Source: a virus
Length of the DNA stretch: 31,636 nt
Strand: one strand, 5' to 3'
IMG/VR virus record: IMGVR_UViG_3300043436_002497
Span: 1-31,636 of that record
Shown here: positions 1 to 8,100 of the stretch, one piece after another
How the letters are laid out: every line of letters begins with the position of its first letter
How positions within the stretch are numbered: position 1 is the first letter of the stretch
Translations under genes and position numbers: made by a program
Notes under the pieces: model-generated
Databases searched by the model: none
What the model was told of the DNA's origin: nothing
The model's input: only the letters and a program-made list of their open reading frames with translations

Positions 1-127
1 CTTCCGCCTCAGATACCGCTTGACCCCGGAGAGGTCTTGAAGCTGGTCTATTTTATAGGAGTCGGCCATGTAGGCCGCCCCGTGTCAAACAAGCCCGTGG
101 GAACGGGCGCGTAAGAGTAAATCAGGA
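1..127. repeat. Terminal direct repeat (circular contig overlap), left copy
   Basis: Bases 1-127 are identical to 31510-31636. The repeat covers the start of the gpW-like gene and the first part of the structured element. A length of exactly 127 equals a common maximum assembly k-mer, so this most likely marks a closed circle rather than a biological terminal repeat. Features in the overlap are described once, at the right end or here. Confidence 0.93.
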
Positions 128-187
128 GATTTTCGACTGATTTAGCCCGGCAGGGCGGCACTGGTCGTCGGGAGACGACTGCCGTCA
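82..187. ncRNA. Three-hairpin structured element, copy 1 (terL/gpW junction)
   Basis: It lies between the terL stop and the gpW-like start. Read on the plus strand it holds three hairpins: 93-98/103-108 with loop GGGA, 118-125/137-144 with an 11-base loop, and 164-169/174-179 with loop GGGA, the last extended by GGCA/TGCC (157-160/180-183) across a 3-base bulge. The linker GCGTAAGA follows hairpin 1. Copy 2 at 30985-31080 has different stem bases that still pair. GNRA-type loops on the plus strand suggest that strand is the RNA, although the neighbouring genes are on minus. The edge at 82-89 is GTGTCAAA, the TTTGACAC start-associated motif. Confidence 0.6.
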
Positions 188-192
188 AAGGG

Positions 193-1968
193 TCACTGGC
201 TATCCACGGAGGCGGGCGCGGATGGGGTGGCGCGGCCGAAGTTGTTCCTCATGACGGCCCATGCCACGCAGTGGAGCTTGGTGCAGTCGCCGAAGTGGTC
301 ATTCGCGACCTTCTTCCAGTAGAAGGGGGAGACTCGGGAGTTCTTGTTCTCTAGTAACTGCTGGCCGGTGTGCCCCTCGATGAAGTCACGACCGACATCG
401 CTCGGGAGATGAAGCTGTGGCGGCAGCCGCTTCTTGATCCTCTCCAGATAGAGGTGGGTCTTCCAGATCGTGTCGCCGTAGGTGTAGAGCAGGATATTCA
501 GCCCCTTGATGGTGGTGACGGCGTAGTTCCCGAAGGTGCTCTCCGATCCCTTACTCGGGTAGTAGAGGCCGACGCTCTTCGCGCATACGGAATAGACCCT
601 CTCCGTCAGGAAGCCGGAGTCGATCAGCCCGGCCACCGGCGCGACGATCTCGTCGCTCCCTGGCAACTGGTAGCGGCGAGCGGCAAGGAACTCAGGCGAG
701 ATGAGATCCTCGACGGATAGCACGGTGCCGTAGTCGATCACCCATGACTCGCCCTGGTCATTCCGAGCCTCGACCGACCAATGAGTCTGCTTCTCGCCCG
801 GATCGGCGCAGAGTGTGAGGATCGCCGGTGAGCCTCCAGAGGTGACCTCATCGGGGATCTCGCGCAGCCGGTAGCCGCCGCGCAGCTCGAGGATGGCATC
901 CTCCTTCACGGAGGCAGTGCGGTTCTCGAAGGGGAGCCCTTCGTAGGTATTACGAAAATCATGGAGACCGCCGGGGGTGGAGGACTTCTGAAGGAAGAGC
1001 TTGGCAAGTTCCCCCCAAGTCATCTGGGGGGAGTAGAGGGCGGAGATGTGGCAGGAGATATGGTCGCGGGGTGCGAGGGGATTCCCCACGATCCACCGGC
1101 CCTCGGCGACTAGCTTTCTCTGCATCTCCTGTGGCCAGAGTTCGCCGCACTCGCGGCACTGGTAGCAGGCGGTATCGGCCACGCCGTCCAGATCCCACGC
1201 CCCTTCTGGACCACGAAGCTCATCCGACCACTTGACCTGCTCGAACTCGAGGTGCTGCTCGGCTCCGCAGTCCGGGCAGGCGACATGGTAGCGGTGCTGG
1301 CTCCCAGCCATGAACTGAGACCAGATCGCGCCGGTCTCGACGGTGGGTGTCGATGCAAGCACCCGCTTGCAGATGGTCCGGTAGAAGTTCGTCCTAGCCA
1401 TGGCAAGCTCGAGGGAGGGAGCCTCGGTCGCGGAGGCGTCGGGCCACTTGTCCACCTCGTCACAGAAAAGGTAGCGGGTGGGACGGGAGGCGAGGTTCGC
1501 CTCGCTGTTCGAGCCGACCAGCTTTAGGGTGCAGGACTTGAACTGCATCTCGGTCTTTTTGAAGAGATCGGGGTCGTCAGGCATGACCGGCTTGATGGCC
1601 GCGCAGGAGCGCAGCCGGGGGATGAGTTCACGCTCGCTCCATGACTTCGCATTCTCAGCGGTCGAGGTGACGTAGAGGATCGGGCCGGGATCCTGTGCGA
1701 CGGCGTACTGGATGAGGTTCGCCAGCAGGGTGGTGCCGCCAATCTGGGCACTCTTCACGAAGGTGATCTGCCGGATCTTCCTGTCGCCGAACCAGAGGTG
1801 AAGCTGTTTCAGATAGGGTGTGAAGTCACAGGAGAACCGCCCGGGGCGCGGAGAGAAGCGCGGATCGAGGACGATCTCCCTCTCTGCCCATGTCAGGGGA
1901 TCCGGTCGCTCCCGAGGCTCCCACATGGAAGCCAGATCGGCCTCAAGCTTCTGAAGGGCCGGTGACAT
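193..1968 (-). CDS. terL: Phage terminase large subunit, lambda gpA family
   Basis: Packaging ATPase/nuclease of about 591 aa. The N-terminal ATPase has a variant Walker A (KSAQIGGTT), a Walker B-like CDEVDKW segment and a following ASTPT motif. Then come two CxxC pairs (CPDCG and CRECG), as in GpA-type terminases, and a nuclease half with an acidic DPGEKQTHW segment and GLIDSG. I chose the ATG at 1968 (MSPALQKLEAD), which overlaps terS by 26 bases; upstream in-frame ATGs would give a Pro/Ser-rich extension that is the shadow of terS. It partners TerS and the portal. The GpA family usually makes cos ends, so a cos-type site is expected near terS. Confidence 0.95.
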   Translation of the reverse strand: MSPALQKLEADLASMWEPRERPDPLTWAEREIVLDPRFSPRPGRFSCDFTPYLKQLHLWFGDRKIRQITFVKSAQIGGTTLLANLIQYAVAQDPGPILYVTSTAENAKSWSERELIPRLRSCAAIKPVMPDDPDLFKKTEMQFKSCTLKLVGSNSEANLASRPTRYLFCDEVDKWPDASATEAPSLELAMARTNFYRTICKRVLASTPTVETGAIWSQFMAGSQHRYHVACPDCGAEQHLEFEQVKWSDELRGPEGAWDLDGVADTACYQCRECGELWPQEMQRKLVAEGRWIVGNPLAPRDHISCHISALYSPQMTWGELAKLFLQKSSTPGGLHDFRNTYEGLPFENRTASVKEDAILELRGGYRLREIPDEVTSGGSPAILTLCADPGEKQTHWSVEARNDQGESWVIDYGTVLSVEDLISPEFLAARRYQLPGSDEIVAPVAGLIDSGFLTERVYSVCAKSVGLYYPSKGSESTFGNYAVTTIKGLNILLYTYGDTIWKTHLYLERIKKRLPPQLHLPSDVGRDFIEGHTGQQLLENKNSRVSPFYWKKVANDHFGDCTKLHCVAWAVMRNNFGRATPSAPASVDSQ

Positions 1969-2548
1969 CGGAGGCTGTGGCCTTGGCATTCCAAGGCGCG
2001 GAAGCGGAGGCGGCGGCGAGCTCGCGGAGGATGGCGACCACCTCGTCGCGGACGATCCCGGCGACATCGGACTGAGACTCGATCCGAGCGGCCAGCACGT
2101 CTGGAAGGTTCTCCATCAGGCCCTTCGCCATGGCCATATTCCCCAGGATGAACTCCGATACCTTCGAGACCTCGACCAGCCGCCCGGCAGAGGTGCCCAG
2201 CTTCAGGTTGTTTTCAGCAACTTGAAGCCAGAGCTTGTGAGCTTCCGAGGCCGCCTTCAGAAGGGCACCGAGGGAGTTGAAGTTCCCAGCCTCTTCCGTC
2301 TTGTCACAGAGGATAGAGAGCCGGGCATGGCGCACGGCGGCTGCCAACTCTGTCTGCTCAGGGGTCATCGGCTTGGCTGCGGCCTCGGGCCGGGCGAATG
2401 CGAAGGTCGAGTCCTGGGCGCGTGACCGAATGAACTCCCGCCACCTGGGGTCATCCTTGACCCGCCAGTTCCTGACTGCCCGGACGGAGACGGAGTGAGC
2501 GGAGGCGCACTCTTCGATGAGCGCGGACTCGTGACGGGAATTCCTCAT
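1943..2548 (-). CDS. Phage terminase small subunit (putative)
   Basis: A 201-aa protein directly upstream of terL and overlapping it. The N-terminus reads as a helix-turn-helix (ALIEECASAHSVSVRAVRNW), as expected for terminase small subunits that recognise the packaging site. The rest is helical (AELAAAVRHARL, LGALLKAASEAHKLWLQ), compatible with an oligomerisation domain. Assignment rests on position and the HTH, not on a strong family match. The ATG has no Shine-Dalgarno site. It sits 12 bases after TTTGACAC, which here is displayed in the 8-base loop of a 9-bp hairpin (2552-2560/2569-2577). Confidence 0.75.
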   Translation of the reverse strand: MRNSRHESALIEECASAHSVSVRAVRNWRVKDDPRWREFIRSRAQDSTFAFARPEAAAKPMTPEQTELAAAVRHARLSILCDKTEEAGNFNSLGALLKAASEAHKLWLQVAENNLKLGTSAGRLVEVSKVSEFILGNMAMAKGLMENLPDVLAARIESQSDVAGIVRDEVVAILRELAAASASAPWNAKATASDVTGPSEA

Positions 2549-2894
2549 GGCTTCCGTTCCGTGTCAAAGGAACGGAACGGAATGGTCGGGGAAGGTCGGG
2601 AACTAATCGGCTTCCCTAACGTCCCAAGCTAATTCACGCAAAAACAACGCCAGTGCGCTCAACCGCTTAGATTGTGAAGCGTGAAGAGATTCCTTACTAG
2701 GGGGGGATGGGTAGGCGGGGCAGGGACGATCCGACGTTCGACGCCGTTTTCCACCAGTTTCTACTCAATCGACCGACAGAATAACTGACTGGGATATCAG
2801 AATATCATCCTTATCTCCTTAAGAGATTATATAAAAGATTGTTGGTAAGCGGTTTCAACCCCAAGAAGATGGTGCGGAAGCATCGTCCAGAGTA

Positions 2895-2983
2895 GGACGT
2901 TGATCGTCCCGAATTGCAGCACAAAACAAAACCCCGCTCCCTTTTAGCAAGATCCATGGCTCCTTCAGGACGTTCATCGTCCT
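2895..2983. repeat. Paired hairpins GGACG-TTSAT-CGTCC
   Basis: Two perfect small palindromes, 2895-2909 (5-bp arms, loop TTGAT) and 2967-2983 (6-bp arms, loop TTCAT), differ by one loop base. Their ATCGTCC half also occurs at 2882-2888, and inverted at 2724-2730. They could be protein-binding iterons. Confidence 0.5.
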
Positions 2984-3121
2984 CGTTTCTTCGGCAATCC
3001 AAGGGTCAGGGAGTGACGGGGAGATGTAGGCGGATCGGCCTGATCCATCTCCCTAATTGCATCCTGTGCATGGCCGCAACCTTGCACAGGGTTAATTGTT
3101 CCGCCAGTTCCGTTAGCTCAC

Positions 3122-3200
3122 CCGATTGCTAAGAAGACCCCCCCCGCCATGATTTTTTTCATACTCTGACAGAGAGACCCACTGGGGGGGGATATTCCTT
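3122..3200. mobile_element. Small C8/G8-ended element with 9-bp flanking duplication
   Basis: The core 3138-3191 begins with eight C and ends with eight G, with GATTTTTTTC and a CTG/GAGAG segment inside. A second copy lies at 5408-5460. This copy is flanked by TTAGCTCAC at 3113-3121 and 3201-3209. The right flank contains the helicase stop codon, so the repeat looks like a duplicated target made on insertion at the gene's end. The C8 and G8 runs can pair. No protein is encoded, so any movement would need a partner in trans. Confidence 0.5.
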
Positions 3201-4304
3201 TTAGCTCACACGCCACTTCCTGTCATTCTTCCCTCCCACACGCTCGAGCTTCACCGTCCCCAGCTCCTCACCGAACCGGAAGACCCGCCCATTGTAGCGA
3301 GCAAACAGTCGCGACATCTTTGTCCTGGCTGAAGTGTAGATCTCGAACTCCTTGGTCTCCCTGTCCACCTTCCCCTTGATCTGCTCCTCGAAGAGGCCAC
3401 GGTTCCGGCAGATCCAGATCACCTCATCGAAAGTCACGCCCTCACGGCAGCGGAGCTCAAGGCCATCTTGGAAGATACCCTCGGCCATCGCCTGCACCAG
3501 ATCGCGCATGTCGGCGGCGTCGGGATCGCCGAAGTCCTCGCTCTCAGGCTTGCGCAGCGGATCGCCGAATCCCGCATTCTCCACGATCCCCCCGATCACC
3601 CGTGACCAGTCCTCGAAGCCAACGAGCCGCGACGAGCAGGCAGGACGCCCAGCCTTGTCCCATGCCACGATGAGCGACCAGAGAGCCGAGAGAATGGCGA
3701 ATCTTACCTCCGGCCTCGCCAGATACTCGGCACCCATCGGACGCTCGATCTTACGCGCCTGAGGGTCGGCCTCCTTCTGGAAGAGATCGATGAAGATCGA
3801 CCGACGCGCGATGTCAGAGGAGACCTCGGCCTGATTGCTCGTGAACATCAGCATCGTCTGCTTGGCCACCTCATACTTCGCCGACGAGCCGAGTCGACGC
3901 ACCGAGACCACCGATGAAGTCGCGAACTGCTCCAGATAGGCCGAATCGATCTTGTCCTTCACATTGTCGAAGATCACCGAGTCCGACCCAGCCAGCACCT
4001 CCGAGTCGAGCACCTTCTGAAGCTCCTCTCGTTCCTCCGGCAGAGCGCGCATCGCGGCGAAGCCCCTCACCGGCACCTCCACCACCATGGCGAGGAGCGA
4101 CTTCCCGGCGGCTGGGCCGTTGGCATTCCAGATGACGAGCGGCACCTGAGCCTGCTCAGGCAGGAGCGAGACCGCGAAGCGCGTCATCATCGCCGCGATC
4201 TGGCAGGATAGAGATCGCCCCCCGTCATCGGCGAATGGGAACTCGTGGAGGAGATCCGTCAGGTAATCGACGGCAGCCTCCTTGGGCATCAGGTCATAGG
4301 TCAT
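3201..4304 (-). CDS. Phage replication helicase-like ATPase (AAA/SF3 type)
   Basis: A 367-aa P-loop ATPase likely to unwind the phage origin. Walker A is NGPAAGKSLL (about residues 61-70), Walker B-like SVIFDNVKD about 110, and a sensor-like segment follows (TMLMFTSNQAEVSSDIARRS). The order resembles the C-terminal ATPase of large phage/plasmid primase-helicase proteins. It is the last gene of the early unit, after the primase and a domain that is often N-terminal in the same chain. A proper ribosome site (AGGAGG) precedes the ATG, which overlaps the upstream gene by four bases. Its stop codon lies in the flanking duplication of a small repeat element. Confidence 0.75.
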   Translation of the reverse strand: MTYDLMPKEAAVDYLTDLLHEFPFADDGGRSLSCQIAAMMTRFAVSLLPEQAQVPLVIWNANGPAAGKSLLAMVVEVPVRGFAAMRALPEEREELQKVLDSEVLAGSDSVIFDNVKDKIDSAYLEQFATSSVVSVRRLGSSAKYEVAKQTMLMFTSNQAEVSSDIARRSIFIDLFQKEADPQARKIERPMGAEYLARPEVRFAILSALWSLIVAWDKAGRPACSSRLVGFEDWSRVIGGIVENAGFGDPLRKPESEDFGDPDAADMRDLVQAMAEGIFQDGLELRCREGVTFDEVIWICRNRGLFEEQIKGKVDRETKEFEIYTSARTKMSRLFARYNGRVFRFGEELGTVKLERVGGKNDRKWRVS

Positions 4305-4921
4305 TTGGCCTCCTTTTCTGTAAAATCTGCTAATTCAAGAATCCCTTCTGCTGGTCCATAAATTGACTCAATTTTATCCCATAAATTAATATCGTCTAAA
4401 TCTAACGGATGAGGCTCCGTGAACCATAGAAGTGTCTTTATAACAGCGCGAAGGTGCGCGTTTTCTTGTGTCAAGAAATCGTCACGCTCAACTGATTTTA
4501 GGTAAGCATGGCGGATCTTTCTGACCTCTTCTGCTTTTTCGGGAGACATCTTTTCGCGGATGACTTGGATTTTGGGAGGGGCCTCCTCTGGCGAGGGGGC
4601 GAGTCGGGCTAGTTCTTCACGGATCACCTCGTTGCGAGCATATCGACCGCAATCGCAGTAGGAAGCAAAGTGGGACGAGCATTTCGGCTCACACTCGCAG
4701 TTATCAATCGCTCGGTTCAGAAGCTCCCTGAGCCTTGCGACCTCGTTGTTTGTTTCCTCATATTCGTTTAGGATTCGGCAAAGCGATCCCAAGTCATAGT
4801 TGTCATACTTGCGGTTATCCCAGAGGTAGGGAATCCCGTCCTCTTCGCTTATTTTGATCTCCCATCGGAGCCTTGCGACCTCGTTGTTGGTGTCGTTGGT
4901 TGCATTTATTTCTTCATTCAT
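4301..4921 (-). CDS. AT-rich coiled-coil protein, probable inserted gene
   Basis: A 206-aa protein of unknown function. It is clearly more AT-rich than its neighbours and is rich in Glu, Asn and Lys. It has two coil segments beginning NNEVARLR/TNNEVARLR, whose DNA is a direct repeat (about 4730-4756 and 4866-4892), and a Cys cluster (CECEPKCSSHFASYCDCGRY) that may bind metal. It lies between two genes whose products look like parts of one replication protein, and just upstream is a 14-bp-period AT repeat (4922-4947). Base use and position suggest a recently gained cargo gene. It overlaps the helicase start by ATGA. Confidence 0.75.
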   Translation of the reverse strand: MNEEINATNDTNNEVARLRWEIKISEEDGIPYLWDNRKYDNYDLGSLCRILNEYEETNNEVARLRELLNRAIDNCECEPKCSSHFASYCDCGRYARNEVIREELARLAPSPEEAPPKIQVIREKMSPEKAEEVRKIRHAYLKSVERDDFLTQENAHLRAVIKTLLWFTEPHPLDLDDINLWDKIESIYGPAEGILELADFTEKEAK

Positions 4922-4947
4922 AATTTTTCATTTTTAATTTTTCATTT
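4922..4947. repeat. AT-rich tandem repeat, 14-base unit
   Basis: Two units of AATTTTTCATTTTT in tandem (4922-4935 and 4936-4947) just before the start of the AT-rich inserted gene. Its position at the gene edge matches the other short-period repeat families in this genome. Confidence 0.7.
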
Positions 4948-4956
4948 GCCTTCCCC

Positions 4957-5484
4957 CTACGCCTCCTTGACGAGGATCTTGGTCTCCGCGTCATAGCCCG
5001 CCGTCTGCAGAGTGAGTTCACCACCTCGCAGGATCGGGACAGGGATGCGCGAGATCCGGCGCAGAGGCCTCTGGAGCGTGAGAAACTGGTGCGAGGTCAG
5101 GCAAGCCTCGGCCTGCATCTTGTTCATGGAATCGGGGCGCGCCTCATAGGCGTCCGATCCGTCCTCCTTCTTCCATGGCATCTTCACCAGCTTCACCGTG
5201 CGGAGATTCTTCTCAGCATAGGTGCGGAAGCAGGCCGGGGTCAGGGGCTGCATCCGGTCGGTCTTCGGCTCCAGCACCACGGGCAGCCCGTCTTGGAGGA
5301 AGACCCCATTCCTGCTCATCACCTCGCCGATGTCATTGGCGAAGTCCGAGAGGATCCTCCCCACCCGTGGCAGCTCGATATGCGGAAGCTCGTTTTGAGA
5401 GGCATCGCCCCCCCCTTGATTTTTTTCAGCCCCTGCCGGAGAGCCACCGGGGGGGGTATTGTTCGTTGGATTATTTTCAGTCAT
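4957..5484 (-). CDS. Replication protein domain paired with the helicase (split primase-helicase part)
   Basis: About 175 aa. After a low-complexity N-terminus comes a folded region with LPHIELPRVGRILSDFA, GVFLQDGLPVVLEP and GYDAETKILV. To me this resembles the segment preceding the ATPase in large phage primase-helicase proteins, so it may work with the helicase as a separate subunit. Residues about 10-27 (PPGGSPAGAEKNQGGG) are encoded by the second copy of the C8/G8 element, read in frame. I chose the ATG at 5484; a TTG at 5511 is an alternative and would make TTTGACTG part of the start. A heptamer array lies just upstream. Confidence 0.6.
   Translation of the reverse strand: MTENNPTNNTPPGGSPAGAEKNQGGGDASQNELPHIELPRVGRILSDFANDIGEVMSRNGVFLQDGLPVVLEPKTDRMQPLTPACFRTYAEKNLRTVKLVKMPWKKEDGSDAYEARPDSMNKMQAEACLTSHQFLTLQRPLRRISRIPVPILRGGELTLQTAGYDAETKILVKEA
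5408..5460. repeat. C8/G8-ended element, second copy, in frame inside a gene
   Basis: Eight C (5408-5415), then TTGATTTTTTTC, CCCCTGCC, GAGAGCC, and eight G (5449-5456), followed by TATT. The inner sequence is clearly related to the copy at 3138-3195. It supplies the Gly/Pro linker of the overlapping gene without breaking its frame. Confidence 0.7.
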
Positions 5485-5522
5485 GTGCGTGTGATTCGTC
5501 GAGTCAGTCAAATGATTGGTTT

Positions 5523-5550
5523 CTTCAGCCTTCAGCCTTCAGTCTTCAGC
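5523..5550. repeat. CTTCAGC heptamer array 1 (4 units)
   Basis: Four tandem 7-base units (CTTCAGC x2, CTTCAGT, CTTCAGC) between the primase stop and the start of the next gene. Confidence 0.85.
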
Positions 5551-5563
5551 CCTGCTCCTACCC

Positions 5564-6763
5564 CTATCGGTGGTGGAGATCGGCCAGAGCCCCCGCATCC
5601 CGTCGTAGCTCCTCCGCCATCGGGGAGAATTTCGGATTGCAGGGAGCGTAAAACTCCAGCCTCTCCGCGCAGGCCAGCATCAGATCGGCATCCTCACCCC
5701 ACGCCGCAGCGCGAGCCGCCTCCACCGCATCGCGGAGCGCATCGCGGACGGGTGGCCGGTCGATGATCCTCTCACCGAAGGGAGGCCACGGATTCACATA
5801 GAGCAGCTTCTGGAGCGCACCCTTCTCAGGGCGGTATTGCTGGGGCAGACGAGTCAGCCTCACCGCAGTGAGAGCCTTCGGATCAGCCCCGATCCGGGCG
5901 AGAGTAGCCTTCTGAGCGCGAGCCCAGGCGTCCCACTCCGCCTTCGAGGTCGGGCCGGAGAGAGCCGACATCCCCGTGCCACTGCCCGGCACACGGATCA
6001 GCGCATGGACAGACCGACCCCCAGAGGAATAGATCGCACTGACAGGGAGTGTCGTCTTGGCCAGAGCCCCCAGCCAGATGCGAGGATCAGCCTCATCGGA
6101 TTCCAGCAGGGCGAACTTCCAGCGCGTCACCGACTCCTCCGAGCGGCGTGATGTCTTCCCCGTGCGAGGGTTCGGGTATTCGAGGCCAGAGACCGGATTG
6201 GCCAGATACCACATCCCCCGGGAGCCGCAGGCCGGGATCGGCTCGGCAGGCCAGAGAGCTTGCCCCTGCGACTTATCATCTGAGAAGATTAAGACCTTCT
6301 CGCCCGCATAGAGGAGAGAGAGGAATCCTGCCGAGTCCAGCAGGGAGGGATCGGCATAGGATCGGGCCGCGAACCAATCCAATCGGGGGCGGAACTCCCC
6401 AGCGAGAGCCGCGAGGGCCGCAGGGTCGAACTCCACCGGCTCCGGCTTAGGAAGCGGCTTGTAGTCTTCAGCCTTCAGACTTCTGCCTTCAGCCTTCCCT
6501 TGCAGCAGATATCCGCTCCCCTTAGAGGAGTGAGAGTTCGCGGCGGATCGCAGCTTATAGGCCAGATCGCGTTCAGACCATGGAGGGGCGCATCGCGAAT
6601 TGTATTCCTGCATGAGCGACATCGCCTCCGACTCGCCCAGGGCGAACCCATGCACGAGAGCGCAGGCCACCGCGAAGGTCGCATCATGGCCACCGCCGCC
6701 AGAGACCGCCGCATCCATCCGCGCGATATAACGGGAAGCCCGTTCGAGAATAGAGACGCTCAT
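5564..6763 (-). CDS. Primase, archaeo-eukaryotic (AEP/PrimPol-like)
   Basis: A 399-aa protein that would prime phage DNA synthesis. Residues 1-85 form an N-terminal helical domain (AVSGGGGHDATFAVACALV, then CAPPWSERDLAYKL). A linker of about residues 90-105 follows, and then the catalytic part with an acidic ESDEAD (221-226), SSGGRSVHALIR (about 246-257) and TRLPQQYRPEK with LLYVNP (304-325), the order seen in AEP-type primases. Residues 91-99 of the linker are encoded by a CTTCAGC heptamer array in frame. The start overlaps the methyltransferase stop by ATGA and has a weak GAGG site 10 bases upstream. Confidence 0.8.
   Translation of the reverse strand: MSVSILERASRYIARMDAAVSGGGGHDATFAVACALVHGFALGESEAMSLMQEYNSRCAPPWSERDLAYKLRSAANSHSSKGSGYLLQGKAEGRSLKAEDYKPLPKPEPVEFDPAALAALAGEFRPRLDWFAARSYADPSLLDSAGFLSLLYAGEKVLIFSDDKSQGQALWPAEPIPACGSRGMWYLANPVSGLEYPNPRTGKTSRRSEESVTRWKFALLESDEADPRIWLGALAKTTLPVSAIYSSGGRSVHALIRVPGSGTGMSALSGPTSKAEWDAWARAQKATLARIGADPKALTAVRLTRLPQQYRPEKGALQKLLYVNPWPPFGERIIDRPPVRDALRDAVEAARAAAWGEDADLMLACAERLEFYAPCNPKFSPMAEELRRDAGALADLHHR
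6466..6493. repeat. CTTCAGC heptamer array 2, inside the primase gene
   Basis: Four degenerate units (CTTCAGC, CTTCAGA, CTTCTGC, CTTCAGC), read on minus as the interdomain linker of the primase. Twenty-eight bases is not a multiple of three, but the frame stays open. Confidence 0.8.
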
Positions 6764-8097
6764 TTTGATAAATCCTCAAACTGCTGGATGCGTTCGCCGA
6801 TCCAGCGCATGACAGGCACTGCCATGGAGTTGCCTAGGGCCTTGTAACGAGGGCCATCGGGACACTCGTTGGCAGGCTTGTTCCGCCAGGGGATGCGAGT
6901 GAAGTTGTCGGGGAATCCTTGGAGCCGTTCGCACTCGACCGGGGTGAGTCGGCGGACGGCCATGCTAACCTTCGGCACGATCACTGCTCCCTGATGGGAC
7001 GCATCGGTGGCCGAGGATGAAAGCGTCTGATTAGTGTCAGACACGCTTTGATTATACAGATCGACAGCAATGGCCTGACCTTGGGTTCTGTCCAAGGTGT
7101 AGGCGGTCTCATCGGAGAATCCGTGGCCGTTGGATGAGGTGTTGGCTGTCCGGATGGCGATGGGCTCCGCGATGACATTACGAAGCTGGAAGACGCTTCC
7201 CTCATTGGTGTAGGTCTTGGCTTCGTTCGCGCAGATGGTGGCCGATGGGTCGTTGGAGAAACATGGAACCAAAGCCCCCTCCTCGACATCTCGAGGTCCT
7301 AATGCGTTGAACATTCTCGCAGTGATCGTTCCGATCACATGTCCGTTGCTAATGGATTGATGAGTTAACTTACCGCCGCCACACTCTGTATCCAAAGCCC
7401 CAGCTATAGATGGAATGATGTGGCCTTGGTCGCAATCTTGAACCGAACGACTTAATCCTGTTCTGGCGCACAAGCTACCTGGGATAGAGCCATCTGTAAC
7501 ATGGGGGGAAGTTCCTTTCCTCGCTTTTCGGCTCGGCGCAGGATTCCCGTGCAGGCTGTCGCGCTCAAATAGTACCGCTGCTGGAGGTCTCCAGTCTCCA
7601 AGGTATCCGACAACGAACACACGACGGCGTCTTTGGGCCACTCCGAACCATTGAGCGTCAAGTACGCGGTAGGCGAACCCATACCCCACTTCCCCCAACC
7701 CTCCGAGGAAGGTTCCAAAAGTCCTTCCTCCGTCAATCGACAGGACGCCGGGGACATTCTCCCAGACCACCCAACGGGGCCGCAGGCGGTCAATAAGGCC
7801 AAGGAATGCGAGCGTGAGGTTGCCACGAGGGTCATCCAGTCCCTTTCGGAGTCCGGCGACGCTGAATGCCTGGCATGGGGTTCCTCCGACCAGAAGGTCG
7901 ATTGGCTGGTATTGTCCAGCAGTGATAGTTGTGAAGTCTCCATGAAGTGGTGTGGTTGGGTAGTGGTGGGTGAGAACTGCGCGGGGAAAGGGTTCGATCT
8001 CGGAGAAGAAGGATGGCTTCCACCCGAGGTGATGCCACCCGGCGGTGGCGGCTTCGATGCCGGAGCAGACAGATCCGTAAATCATCTGATTATTCAT
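6760..8097 (-). CDS. DNA cytosine-5 methyltransferase
   Basis: A 445-aa AdoMet-dependent C5 methylase. Motif I is SVCSGIEAATAGW (9-21), the catalytic Cys is in GGTPCQAFS (Cys75), motif VI is ENVPGV (113-118), motif VIII is QRRRRVFVV (155-163), and motifs IX-X are RRLTPVECERLQGFPDN and ALGNSMAVPVM near the end. The region between VIII and IX (about 165-380) is long and Ser/Thr/Asn-rich, as for a target-recognition domain. No restriction enzyme is adjacent, so it is probably an orphan protecting phage DNA from host enzymes. Target specificity cannot be read from the sequence. Confidence 0.93.
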   Translation of the reverse strand: MNNQMIYGSVCSGIEAATAGWHHLGWKPSFFSEIEPFPRAVLTHHYPTTPLHGDFTTITAGQYQPIDLLVGGTPCQAFSVAGLRKGLDDPRGNLTLAFLGLIDRLRPRWVVWENVPGVLSIDGGRTFGTFLGGLGEVGYGFAYRVLDAQWFGVAQRRRRVFVVGYLGDWRPPAAVLFERDSLHGNPAPSRKARKGTSPHVTDGSIPGSLCARTGLSRSVQDCDQGHIIPSIAGALDTECGGGKLTHQSISNGHVIGTITARMFNALGPRDVEEGALVPCFSNDPSATICANEAKTYTNEGSVFQLRNVIAEPIAIRTANTSSNGHGFSDETAYTLDRTQGQAIAVDLYNQSVSDTNQTLSSSATDASHQGAVIVPKVSMAVRRLTPVECERLQGFPDNFTRIPWRNKPANECPDGPRYKALGNSMAVPVMRWIGERIQQFEDLSK

Positions 8098-8100
8098 ATT

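Larger units (their letters stand above)
2549..3200. promoter_or_regulatory. Non-coding control region between early and packaging units
   Basis: A 650-base stretch with no convincing gene. It holds the hairpin displaying TTTGACAC (2552-2577), ATCGTCC-type motifs at 2724, 2882, 2903 and 2976, two near-identical hairpins (2895-2909 and 2967-2983), a compound stem (3019-3053), a perfect 8-bp inverted repeat (3063-3070/3083-3090) and a C8/G8 element (3138-3195). Being upstream of terS in a GpA-type phage, it is the expected place for a packaging (cos) site, and its position between two transcription units also suits a late promoter or terminator. These roles are inferred from position. Confidence 0.55.

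Noticed and set aside
1-127. Biological direct terminal repeats
   Set aside because: Length equals a common assembly k-mer and the terminase belongs to a cos-type family, so circular closure is simpler.
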